Shown piece after piece: positions 23,840 through 33,908 of a stretch of DNA of 64,000 nucleotides. The notes beneath the pieces are model-generated. The model was not told where the DNA came from and ran no database searches. It saw only the letters and a program-made list of their open reading frames with translations. A program made the translations under genes and the position numbers. Origin of the DNA: Cantharellus purpuraceus (Eukaryota > Basidiomycota > Agaricomycetes > Cantharellales > Hydnaceae); the NCBI GenBank assembly GCA_025174535.1, contig JALBUN010000005.1, positions 806,001 to 870,000 of the forward strand. Direction: 5' to 3'. How positions within the stretch are numbered: position 1 is the first letter of the stretch; every line of letters starts with the position of its first letter.

Positions 23840-26800
23840 GTGAACCGACATTGGACCAAGGTCCAAGAACCAGATACCTTTGATGGATCTGACTCCTGCA
23901 AACTCCAGCCTTTCCATATTCAATGTACCCTTGATTTTTGTGACTGTCCTGATGTGTTCTCCAATAATAGTGCTAAAGTTACTTATGCTCTATCCTATTT
24001 GAAGGGAACTGCACTCGACTGGTTCGAACCCACCCTAACCTCCAATTCCAAAGCCTCTTGGCTAGATGACTACTCCGAGTTCATGTCTGAGTTGAAGACC
24101 AACTTCAGACCTCATGACCCAGAGGCTGAAGCCAAGGCTGAACTCGAGAATCTCCAAATGTGTGATAACCAAAGGTGTTGAAAGAATTTCACCTTGCTGG
24201 GGTGTGTTGAGAATAGATTTCAAATAGGGACAGAGGGAGTGATGGGAACTAAGTGTATGCATAATTGAATTGAAGAAATACTCAAGTGGTATCTTCCTAT
24301 GAAGTTTGATTAAATTTGGTGTGATCTTCATCTAGATATTGACAATTTGAGCAGGGATCAGGAGCAGATGACTCAAACAAGAGTAAATGCTTAATATAAA
24401 ATCAACCAGTGGAGCTTAGGCTTCGCAAACTGGGATTCGAATATATGTTGCAATACTCTGGAAGAGTATGCAAAATATTGTAGAAATACGCGTTCGTTCT
24501 GGAGTTATTCCAGAAACAAATAGTTCAGATACAGTCAACAAAAAACAGGTGAGAGCAAATTCTCTAGTCCATTGCATATCTAGCTAGGCATGTTTTATAC
24601 AAGATATGCATGCTAATAACTCGTGATAAAAGTTCTGTGTCATTTGAAACATGGGAAAGAAACTTGTGATAAAAACAAAATGGGGGGTGGAGTCAATAGG
24701 GAAAAAATGACGAAATAAAATATAAAAGAAATATAGGAGAATGATCTGATGTGTGTGGAGCTTACAGGGGCTTCTCCTCTTCCCTCCTAACCATCTCCCC
24801 TTGCTTTCCTACCTCCCCCTCAACCTCCTGAGCCTCCTATGTGCTCCTATTCCTCCTATCCCCTCTGTTCCCCCTCTGTTCCCCTCTCCCCTAGAAGTCC
24901 GGTCTTCCAAATAACAAGCTCCACTCAACTTCATAACTCCATCTCTGTTTGTTGCTCCAAAAATAGCTTTGGTCAATGTGGCAGCCTTCGCCCATGACTC
25001 TTCCCAAGCCGATGCACAAGCATTCAAGTTGTTCATCTCCTCAACAGTTCCAAAGAACTCCGAGGACCCTCCGGTCAACATGAAGAATGTTCCAACTGAA
25101 TATCACGAATTCATGGATGTTTTAGCAAAACCCATGCCAACACACTCCCCACTCACAAGCTGTACGATTTGAAGATCGAAATGGAAGATGGAACATCTCC
25201 TCCTTTCAGTCTGATCTACTCCTTGTCCCAGAGCAAACTCCAGGCTCTTTGAGAATTCATTGATGAGCATCTATCTTATGGTTTCATCCAGCCAACCTGA
25301 TCTCTGGGTGGTGCTCCAGTCCTTTTCATTTGAAAAAAAGACAGATCCCTCAGACTTTGCATCGATTTCAGGGGTCTCAATAAAATCACTAAAAAAGATT
25401 GTTATCCAGTATCTCCAATCTCCTTGACAGTCCTAGAAAGGCTTGATTCTTCACCAAAATCAATCTCCAGCATGCTTACCATCTGGTCTGGATTCATGAA
25501 GGTGATGAATGGAAGACTGTGTTTCGCACTTGCTATGGTGCATTTGAGTGGTGCATTATGCCCTTTGGACTTACCAATGCTGCAGCAGCATTCCAGCATC
25601 TTATGAACAACATTTTCTCTGACCTCCTGGATATATGTGTCCTCATGTACTTGGACGATATCCTGATATACTCTGATAACTCCAAAGAACACAGCAACCA
25701 TGTCCATAAAGTCCTTCTCTGACTCCAGAAGCATAAGCTGTATGCTTGAGCTGACAAATGTTCTTTCCATGAGAGCATGGTCAAGTACCTTGGATATATA
25801 TTGTCTCCAAACAGACTTACCATGGACTCCAGCAAAGTCCAGGTAATACAAGATTGGCCAGAACCCCCGCAAAGTCAAAGACGTGCAATCCTTCCTAGGA
25901 TTTGCTAATTTCTATAGGTGTTTCATATTCAACTACTCCGATCTCACAGTTCCACTGACTCGTTTAACTCATAAAGGAACTCCATGGGGGTTCTTGGACT
26001 CCTGTTGGACATCCTTTGAAACATGAAAGAGAGCTTTCATCACAGCTCTGGTCTTATCACAATGGAATCCCAGATCCCTGATCATTGTAGAAGCCGACGC
26101 CTCCAACTACACACTCACAGCCATTCTATCAATCATCTCTCCAACAGACAATGAGGTCCATCTGATAGCTTTCCACTCCTGGACTTTCACTCCGGCGGAA
26201 CTCAACTATGATGTCCATAATAAAGAACTACTCACAATCTTTGAAGCTTTCAAGTCCTGGCAACATTACCTCGAAGGATCTCCAACTCCGGTCAATGTCA
26301 TTACAGACCACAAGAACCTCAAATACCTTTCAACTACCAAACTCCTTACATGGTGGCAAGCCCACTGGTCCAAATACCTTTCCCAGTTCAATCTGGTAAT
26401 CCGTTTCTGTCCTGGCAAACTTGGCACAAAACTGGACTCGTTAACTAGACAATGGGATGTCTACCCTAAAGAGGGAGGAAATGATTATGCAGCAGTAAAT
26501 CCACATAATTTTAGGCCTGTGTTCACTAATGAACAGTTAACTGCATCCCTCTGAGCCATGACGTTCTACTCCCCAGTCCTCCAAGCAGCCATCACTATGG
26601 ATGTTGACACACTCCACTCCAATATCCAATCCACACTCTGATCAGATCCAGCCATCTCCAATCATCTCAATAAACCAACCAACCACTGGTCCATTGACTT
26701 GGAAGGCTTACTCTGTCTCAACAACCGCATCTATGTTCCTGATGTGAACAATCTCCAACTCCATGTACTCCAGAACAAACATGACCATCTGATCTCTGGT

Positions 26801-28062
26801 CATTTTGGACAAAACTGAACTATAGACCTAATCAGGTGAGACTATGTCTGGCCTGAACTCTGTGGTTCTGTTAAGTCCTACATCAAATCATGTACCACTT
26901 GTATGTGCTCAAAGTCACAGAGACATTGTCCTTATGGACTACTCAAGCAACTCCCCGTTCTGGAGAGTCTGTGGAACTCCATATCCATGGACTTCATTGA
27001 GAAGCTTCCAGCATCCTCTGGTTATGACACCATCCTAGTTATTGTGGATCACCTCACCAAGCAGTCCATCTTTATCCCTACAGTTGACACCTTCACAGCT
27101 CCTATACTTGCAAAACTATTTGTGCTTCATGTCTTCTCCAAGCATGGAGTTCCATCACACATCACCTCCAACCATGGTACCAAGTTTGTGTCCTCCTTTT
27201 TCCAAACCCTCAGAAAGGCCTTGGACATTAAACTCCACTTCACCTCTGGATCCCATCCAGAAGCTGATGGACAAACCAAATGAATCAATCAAACTCTGGA
27301 ACGGTACCTCCAAGTTTATTGCAACTACCAACAGGACAACTGGTCTGACTTACTTCCACTCGCAGAATTTGCATACAATAATGCTCCGAATGCCACTACT
27401 GGCGTATCCCCATTCTTTGCCAATGAGGGTTACCACCCAAACATCTCCATACATCCCAAACAAGACCTTGCTTCCTCAAGAGTTCAAGACTTTGCTGTGG
27501 ATCTCCACAAACTCCATCAGCATCTCCAAAAGACCATCTCCAATGCCCAACTCTGTTACTCCACCTCCACTGACCATCATCAATCCCTGGCTCCAGACTT
27601 CAAGGTTGGAGACAAGGTTTTCATCAAATCTGATAACATACATACCACAAGACCTTCCAAGAAACTATCAGAGAAATATCTTGGTCCTTTTGAGATCATC
27701 ACTCAAGCAGGCTCTAACTCCTTTACCCTCCGTCTCCAAGAAAGCATGTGCTCCATACACCCATCTTCCATGTTTCCATGCTTGAACCATCAACTCCAGA
27801 TCCATTTCCCGGTTGAGAACCAACTCCAGTTCCTCCTGTCATCATAGATGGAGAACTGGAGTACAAGATATCAGAGATCCTGGACTCCAAGATCAACAAG
27901 AGATGAAAATGTAAACTTCAATACCTTGTCAAGTGGGCAGGATATGAAGGTACAGATGAAGAAACCTCCTGGCTATTAGTCTCAGAACTAGGACATGCGA
28001 TGGAGATTATCTCTGATTTCCATCAGGCCTACCCTCACAAACCTGGCCCCATCTTGTTTTGA
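23840..28062 (+). mobile_element. Decayed Ty3/gypsy chromovirus (gag, RT, RNase H, integrase, chromodomain)
   Basis: Domains in order: gag near 23860-24175 (EPDTFDGSD, YALSYLKGTALDWFEPTL, LKTNFRPHDPEAEA); RT 25080-25900 ([35 protein letters not shown], catalytic YLDDILIYS); RNase H 26080-26460 (EADASNYTLTAIL, NKELLTIFEAFKSWQHYLEG, NVITDHKNLKYL); integrase 26800-27450 (DYVWPELCGSVKSYIKSC, LWNSISMDFIEKLPAS, VPSHITSN, HPEADGQTK); then a chromodomain at about 27910-28060 (LQYLVKWAGYEGTDEETSW). Many stops, frameshifts, and no protease or zinc knuckle seen. Several stops sit where relatives have Arg (TGA at 26816 and 26837), fitting CGA-to-TGA decay. A 0.75-kb unrelated block interrupts it at 24176-24935. 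Confidence 0.93.
24176..24935. repeat. Element X, copy 1, inserted in chromovirus gag-pol
   Basis: About 760 bp with no coding motif, matching a block inside the Tc1 transposase gene (36411-38541, after removing a solo LTR). Shared words include GATATTGACAATTT, AAATCAACCAGTGGAGCTTA, CAAAATATTGTAG and TCTGGAGTTATTCCAGA. It splits gag (ending DNQR) from the RT region. Its ends are approximate (TGTTG on the left, CCAAATAAC on the right). Two unrelated hosts argue that X moved by itself. Confidence 0.8.
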
Positions 28063-28226
28063 TTCACTGCAATTTTAACTCCAAGAAATCAGTCATTCAT
28101 TTTCTCTAGATACATCACTTCTCCTCAACCTCCGATTCCTCTGCATCTGACCCCTCAGACCCTCTGACTCTGAAATCTCCTTCTCTGGAATCTCCAACTC
28201 CAGCTTCTGCTCCTCAATCATCTGGT

Positions 28227-29053
28227 CTATCTCCTCCCATGGATGCCATTCCTTATCATCCAACCCATTGAAGTGATCTGTGTATCCCAGGACCCTGAGG
28301 AGTTTGAGTCCAAGTCATATATGGTGCCCAGGAGTTCTAACTTCAACTCCTCCAGCTTCCCTTGGAGCAGGCCCCATCTCATTTCCATTGTATAATGTTG
28401 AAACATCCCTGTGAGCTCACCCTTGATGCTCTGAAGAGCTGCATTTGTTCCTTCAACACACTTGGTAATGCCGATTAAGTGACAAGCGACCACAGCTGCA
28501 TTGGTGCTGACATCCTGCATGGCTTCGACCAATGCCAGAGGCACAACATCAGCAGCAGGACCCACACTCGCGGTCCTCATCCATTGATGCTTAGGTGAAG
28601 GGTCCACTGTGCTGCTGCCCTCTTCGCAATCATGTTTCTGGCCAGGAGGGGCATTACCTTTCACCTTGCACTTCAGCCGGTTCTGCTGGCAAGCGAGGCA
28701 CAAGTGAGATCTACCGGTCTAGAAAACAAAAACAACAATCACTATGGAATTTAATTCCAGACACCATTCCACTCACCATTGCCCACTCACATACATCTTC
28801 ACGCTTAATGCACATATCACATATGAGGTCCAATTCGGACTCCTCGTCAAACAACCTCCTTGCCTTTGACAGATACCTGCAATGTGGCCCTCTCCTTTGT
28901 GGCCTCTGCCCTGACTTGTGTGACCTCAGCAACCCTCACGCAAGCCACCTCCTTCTTCTTCTCCTCTGCCACCTTTTTCTCCATGGCATCCGCCTCAGCA
29001 ATCAACCTGTCCAATTTGGCATGTTGCCAGCGAAGTTCCTCAGTGGAAGGCAT
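28227..29053 (-). pseudogene. Zn2Cys6-like zinc-cluster protein, frameshifted
   Basis: Starts MPSTEELRWQHAKLDRLIAE, followed by an acidic/basic helical segment likely to coil. After a one-base frame change near 28860 comes LDLICDMCIKREDVCEWAM, a 58-nt intron, then TGRSHLCLACQQNRLKCKV. Joined across the intron, the cysteines read C-x2-C-x6-C-x10-C-x2-C-x6-C, the spacing of fungal Zn2Cys6 clusters. The remainder is a Ser/Pro-rich and then helical region ending GIHGRR. It lies tail to tail with the chromovirus (165 bp between ends). Either a host gene trapped in the repeat block or an antisense gene carried by a retroelement. The frameshift makes this copy probably inactive. Confidence 0.65.
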
Positions 29054-29248
29054 TGTAGTTGGTGGTAAGAGATAAGGAGCAAGGTAACATGCATTTTAAT
29101 AATGGCCCAGCCTCATGTGCCAATTCAAATGCATATACCGACCATTTTCCCACAATGCTGACCAAGATCTTGTGGGCTCAATCTAGAAGGGAGATACTGT
29201 TACATCCTGTAACACCAAGTCCGATCTCTGGATCTCCATCTCCATCTT

Positions 29249-30645
29249 TGTTTTGGAACCACAAAATTATGGTGTTAGGGCAAACTCTAAATCACCACAA
29301 TTCCATGAATGAACAGCTGAGAAGAATATCAAACCCTGCTGCAGCACAACTCCAGAAACGATTTAACATTTGTACTTTGGTTACAATCCCTTGTATTGGT
29401 CAATGCAGACTATATGCAGAAAAGTAATACATTTCTTAGCAGCAAGAAATGAATAAGACTTTCAGAGTCTAGAGTTCATGGACGCTTAGGGGTCCAGATA
29501 TTCCAAAAAGAGAGGAATGCACTTAGAGGCTAAAGGAAGTAGGTGGATGAATCCAACCGTCCAACCAGTGGCACTCAGAAGCAGGTAACAGCAATGTGTG
29601 AAGTAGTCTAGCAACTGCTTCACACGAGTTCAGGCTTCTAATGCTCTGCAAAGGCAGTACACACTAATAACTTAAACAAGAGCACTAATGGCAGGACTAT
29701 CGACAGACAATCTCACCCTGTAGATTTGTAGTCACGTGAGGCAGATACTACACTCACGCCCAAAGCAGGAATATCACTACTTTGAGTGCAATCAAGTACA
29801 GTTACACAACTGTAAAAGATCCTTGAACTGGTAATCAACAGTTACTGAGATAGAGGATGACACTGTATGTCACTCTAGTCACACTGGTGTGCAGAAGATG
29901 GGTAGGATATGTTACTATTTCAGAGGCAGAATAGCCTCCTTATATATTGTATTTACAGGAGCTGACTAATGCTTCTGGAATATTCTACCTATTAATAGAT
30001 GGAAACTACTGGAAGGTCGTGGAAGGTGGAAGAAAGGGGTAGAATATTCCAAGCCAATCACAGGTTCTGATCACAGCACTAACACTGATCAGGAGCTGAA
30101 TAATGGTTCTGGAAAGTTCTATCTAATAATAGAGGGAAACAGCTAGAATGTTATGGAAAGGGGTAGAATATTCCATCAGCTGATCTGATCCCTGAACTAG
30201 GCACTGATCAGGCAAAAAGAAGGGTGTCCACCCTGTTTTCTGCACTGGTTTGGACAGCCATGGATAGCCACATGTCATGTGATGATCTCCACAGAAAATA
30301 GTGCCCTGAGAGGCTGTGGTTGTTAAGTTACAGAATATTTATTGATCAGAGACATCTGAGCTTGAATTCAGGCCAAATGCCTGGTCCAAAAGGGGAGAGC
30401 CGGCTGTGTGAAGGTTTGTGGGCACCTATGGGTCCACAACTGTAGCACAGCAGAAATAAATGATTCTGAGCTGAGTTCTGCATGGAATATTCCCGAAAAA
30501 ATATGGAAAAATAGAGAATATGTGAATAAGTCCTTTCCAGGTACAAGCATCAAATATATGCTGATATTTAGGAATGGAAAAGCAAAGAATAGCACATTGG
30601 TGCTGCATAAATGGAATTTGATAGGGAAAAGGTGGTTCCCATACA
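29249..30645 (-). mobile_element. Complete LTR, subfamily A, reverse orientation
   Basis: On the minus strand it runs from TGTATGGGAACCACC to CCAAAACA, the same ends as the copy at 47657-49080. A TATA-like TATATA lies in the shared core. The flanks (ATCTT on the left, CCCTT on the right) do not form a perfect target duplication, so it may be the product of recombination or one LTR of a longer element. On its right it abuts a gag-like fragment of element F2 in the same orientation. Confidence 0.88.
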
Positions 30646-31278
30646 CCCTTTGCCATAGATTGAGGAGTTTCCTCTTCAATCTGGATTGGTAATCCTTGCC
30701 TCACTGGGATTACTGGGTCTCTAACTCCCTCCATTGGGAGAATTTCATTTCCTCTGTCTAACTGATCATTCAGTTGGACCCTCTCACCCCAGGGAGGTCC
30801 AGACTCTCTGGATTTGGATTCTTGTTGAGAATCTGATCTTCAGTGATGTGATTTGTGTCACTCAGAGTTCTCTTGGAGCAATTTTAACATCATTCCTAGC
30901 TCTGCAATTTGCTGCCCCATAGCAGTGGCAGCATGCCCTGCTTCAGCAGCCATCTTAGCTGCCTGAGCACTAGCTTTGCTAATGCTCTTCATCTCATGTT
31001 GATTATCCATGAGTTGTTCAGTCAATCTTGCAATTGACCTGTGGGTTCCATGCCGCTCCGTGCTGTGTGATTCCCTAGTAGAAGTATTGCTATGCTCATA
31101 TATTGAGCACATGCCTTTCCTTTAGGAACATTGGGGACAGTGGATAACTGTCTCCTCCCTTCTTCCCTAATCAAAGAACCACTCAATGAAGGGTCTTGTT
31201 CGACAGATGATCTATTGTGTGATTGTCTGTGCAGTCTCGCAATTGTGGCAACTCTCTTATAAAGTCTTCCTTAGACGC
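30646..31278 (-). mobile_element. Retroelement F2, fragment copy 1 (gag N-terminal region)
   Basis: About 600 bp matches 34560-35190 in the same orientation. On the minus strand an 84-codon frame reads STRESHSTERHGTHRSIARL, EQLMDNQHEMKSI and MAAEAGHAATAMGQQIAEL, a helical, gag-like N-terminus. It contains short perfect hairpins, for example TGCTCA-TATAT-TGAGCA at 31093-31109 and GATTCT-TGTTG-AGAATC near 30820. Confidence 0.7.
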
Positions 31279-32061
31279 TTGTTCAGAAATACAACAAATA
31301 CGTATGTACAACCTATTTTCCTCAAATTTTATACAATACACTTCAATTCAAACTTATTTTCAATAATGAGGAAGAATCAATTGATTCTTCCTTTGGAAGT
31401 TCAAAAAAGTGTTAATGGGTGTCTTAGTTCACACCATTGCACAGAACTCAACCAAGTGTATTGGTTGGGTGATGTGCTGTACAGTGTGGTAGTTACTAAG
31501 ATGCTTGTTTGGAATCATGTCAGTATACAATATTCTGATGTATATGAGATATACATCAGAATTTCAATGATACATAAAGCCAGGGAGTTACAATTTGGAT
31601 ATCTTAAAAGATTTTGGATGTGTGAAATTTTTTCATAAATATAAACATATATTCTATATTTTAATAAACTTTAAAAGATAAGATATTTGGTTGAGATGAA
31701 CATAATTATTTACATGGATATAATAGGAATGTATATATGAATATAATTGGTATTATATAGGGTATTTAGATATACAAATACCAGGTGGGGATTAAAGATA
31801 GTTCAAATTATGTTACAAGTATTGTATAAGAAAGAATCAATGATATTTGGATGTTCCCTCAAGAGAGTTGCCACCACTAAATGGGGAAAAAACAATTATT
31901 TTTGAGAATTATGCCAAAATATCAAAATATGTTTTAATCTAGTATATTGTGTAAAATTTGAGAATCATGTTGAAATATGAAAATAAGTTTGAATTGAAGT
32001 GTATTGTATAAAATTTGAGGAAAATAGGTTGTATATATGTAATTGTTGTATTTCTGAACAA
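31279..32061. repeat. AT-rich segment bounded by 84-bp inverted repeats
   Basis: Positions 31279-31362 (starting TTGTTCAGAAATACAACAAA) are repeated in inverted orientation at 31978-32061 with few differences. Inside: a perfect 24-bp palindrome (31369-31392), a hairpin with 14-bp arms (31532-31562), a 7-bp-arm hairpin (31449-31467) and two imperfect tandem units of about 60 bp at 31905-31990. No coding frame. The part next to the left repeat (31363-31430) resembles the F2 sequence at 35460-35520. It could be a non-autonomous TIR element or an inverted duplication within F2. Confidence 0.7.
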
Positions 32062-32455
32062 CCATCTAAGTTCTATCTACTATATGTGGACCCACATGTG
32101 TACTGGGATAATAACTGTACATATGCACCCTATGGGTGCATATATCTACCAAGAGAACAGCATTCCTTAAGGGAATGCTGTATATATTAACTGTACTTAT
32201 ATGTTATAGTAAGTAAGTACCTTGGGTACTTACAGTTGCACATTGTGGTCATGAACCTCTTTCCGAATGTGTATGTCTGGCAGCATTATCATGCAGCCTG
32301 TGTATTTGTTTAGATTATTTATCAACTCATGAATGGTCCTGTGACTCTGCATTACAGAGTCGAACTTATTTGATGCATGATCATGCATCAGTGTGTGTAG
32401 GAATCTACACTGCAATCCTTGGATTGCAGTTTCCAGGGTCCAGTCTTGGACTGCC

Positions 32456-33908
32456 TGTATGGGAACTGGTTTTCCCTTAAAAAGATCTTGTTTAAAGTCC
32501 CGAAACTGTACAATTTCGCTTGATGGCCTTAAAATATCAGCATATATCTGCTGCTTTCTCTTGATTCAGGGCCATTCAAATATTCTCTATTTTTTCATAT
32601 TTTTTTGGGAATTTTCCATGCAGAAATGAGTCTACAAACTTATTGTTCTGCTGGGCGAAGTTTTGGGACCCACATGGACCCACAAACCTTCGCAGATGTC
32701 AGCAGCCTCAAAGTCAGCCGGAGTCACCCGGACAACTGACTCATTTTCAATCACATGACTCATTTCAATCTCCGACTCAATCTGGTCACCACTGCCAGTA
32801 AATGCTCAATATCTTCGCAACCACTGCACCTCCTGACTCCATTTTCAGTGGAGAGTTCAATAGAAGCCATGCCTACCCATAGCTGTGCTAATCAGCCTGG
32901 GAAACGAAGTATTGACCGAGTTATTTGAGTAATGGTGACTCATGCAATGACTCCTGCCATGACTCATGCTATGACTCCTTCCATGACTCATACCATGACT
33001 CCTGTGATTACTCATACTATGACTCCTGCTCTGAGTCACACTATGACTCCATCCATGACTCATGCCATGAGTCAGAGCAAATCCAAGCAGCTCATTGGCT
33101 AGGAAACTTCCCCCCCCTTCTCACATATTCCACTAGCTTCCAGTAGTTTCCATCTATTAATAGGTAGAAGTTTCCAGTAGTATTAGTCAGCTCCTGTAAA
33201 TACAATATAAAAGGAGCCCATTCTGCCTCTGAATAAACAACCATTTCTACCCCATCATTTGCACATCAGTGTGACTAGAGTGACATACAGTGTCATCCTC
33301 TATATCTCAGTAACTGTTGATTGTCCAGTTCAAGGGTCGCTTACAGTTGTGTAACTGTATTCGATTGCACTCGAAGTAGTGATTGTCCTGCTTTGGGCGT
33401 GAGTGTAGTATCTACCTCGCGTGACTATGAATCTACAGGGTGAGATTGTCTGTCGATAGTCCTGCCATTAGTGCTCTTGTTTAAGTTACTAGTGTGTACT
33501 GCCTTTGCAGAGCATTAGAATCTTGAACTCGTGTGAAGCAGTTGCTAGACTACTTCACACATCGCTGTTACCCGCTTCAGAGTGTCACTGGTTGGACGGT
33601 CGGATTCATCCACCTACTTCCTCTAGCCTCTAAGTGCATTCCCCTCTTTTTGGAATATCTGGACCCCTAAGCGTCCGTGAACTCTAGACTCTGGAAGTCT
33701 TATTCATTCCCTACTGCTAAGAAACGTATTACCTTCCTGCGTATCGTCTGCATTGACCATTACAACGGATTGTAACCAAAGTACAAACGTTAAATCGTTT
33801 CTGGAGTTGTGCTGCAGTAGGATTTGATATTCTTCTCAGCTGTTCATTCACGGAATTGTGGTGATTTAGAGTTTGCCCTAACACCATAATTTTGCGGGTT
33901 CCAAAACA
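32456..33908 (+). mobile_element. Solo LTR, subfamily B, with target duplication CTGCC
   Basis: Runs from TGTATGGGAACTGG to GGTTCCAAAACA and is flanked on both sides by CTGCC. Contains a TATA box (TATAAAA at 33206-33212) and, about 130 bp upstream of it, a 139-bp array of TGACTC motifs. The downstream 700 bp are shared with subfamily A LTRs, while the 5' half differs. Inserted into retroelement F2. Confidence 0.95.
32936..33074 (+). promoter_or_regulatory. 12-bp-periodic TGACTC array in LTR (12 sites)
   Basis: Twelve heptamers begin exactly every 12 bp: TGACTCA and TGACTCC alternate, with TTACTCA at site 7 and TGAGTCA at sites 9 and 12. Six are perfect matches to the Gcn4/AP-1 bZIP consensus TGASTCA. 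The array lies in the U3-like part of the LTR, ending 131 bp before the TATA box. A role as an enhancer is inference. Confidence 0.8.

Noticed and set aside
21797..30645. The two reverse subfamily A LTRs as the paired LTRs of the chromovirus between them
   Set aside because: They are in opposite orientation to the chromovirus coding strand, one is truncated at both ends, and no matching target duplication is present.
32936..33074. CRISPR-like array
   Set aside because: The unit is 12 bp with no spacers of independent origin, and the genome is eukaryotic.
32857..33146. Open frames rich in Ser-His or Ser-Asp repeats on both strands of the LTR
   Set aside because: They are translations of the 12-bp tandem array, recur identically at 37.1-37.4 and 49.9-50.1 kb, and have no start context or domain; the repeat is better explained as a regulatory array.
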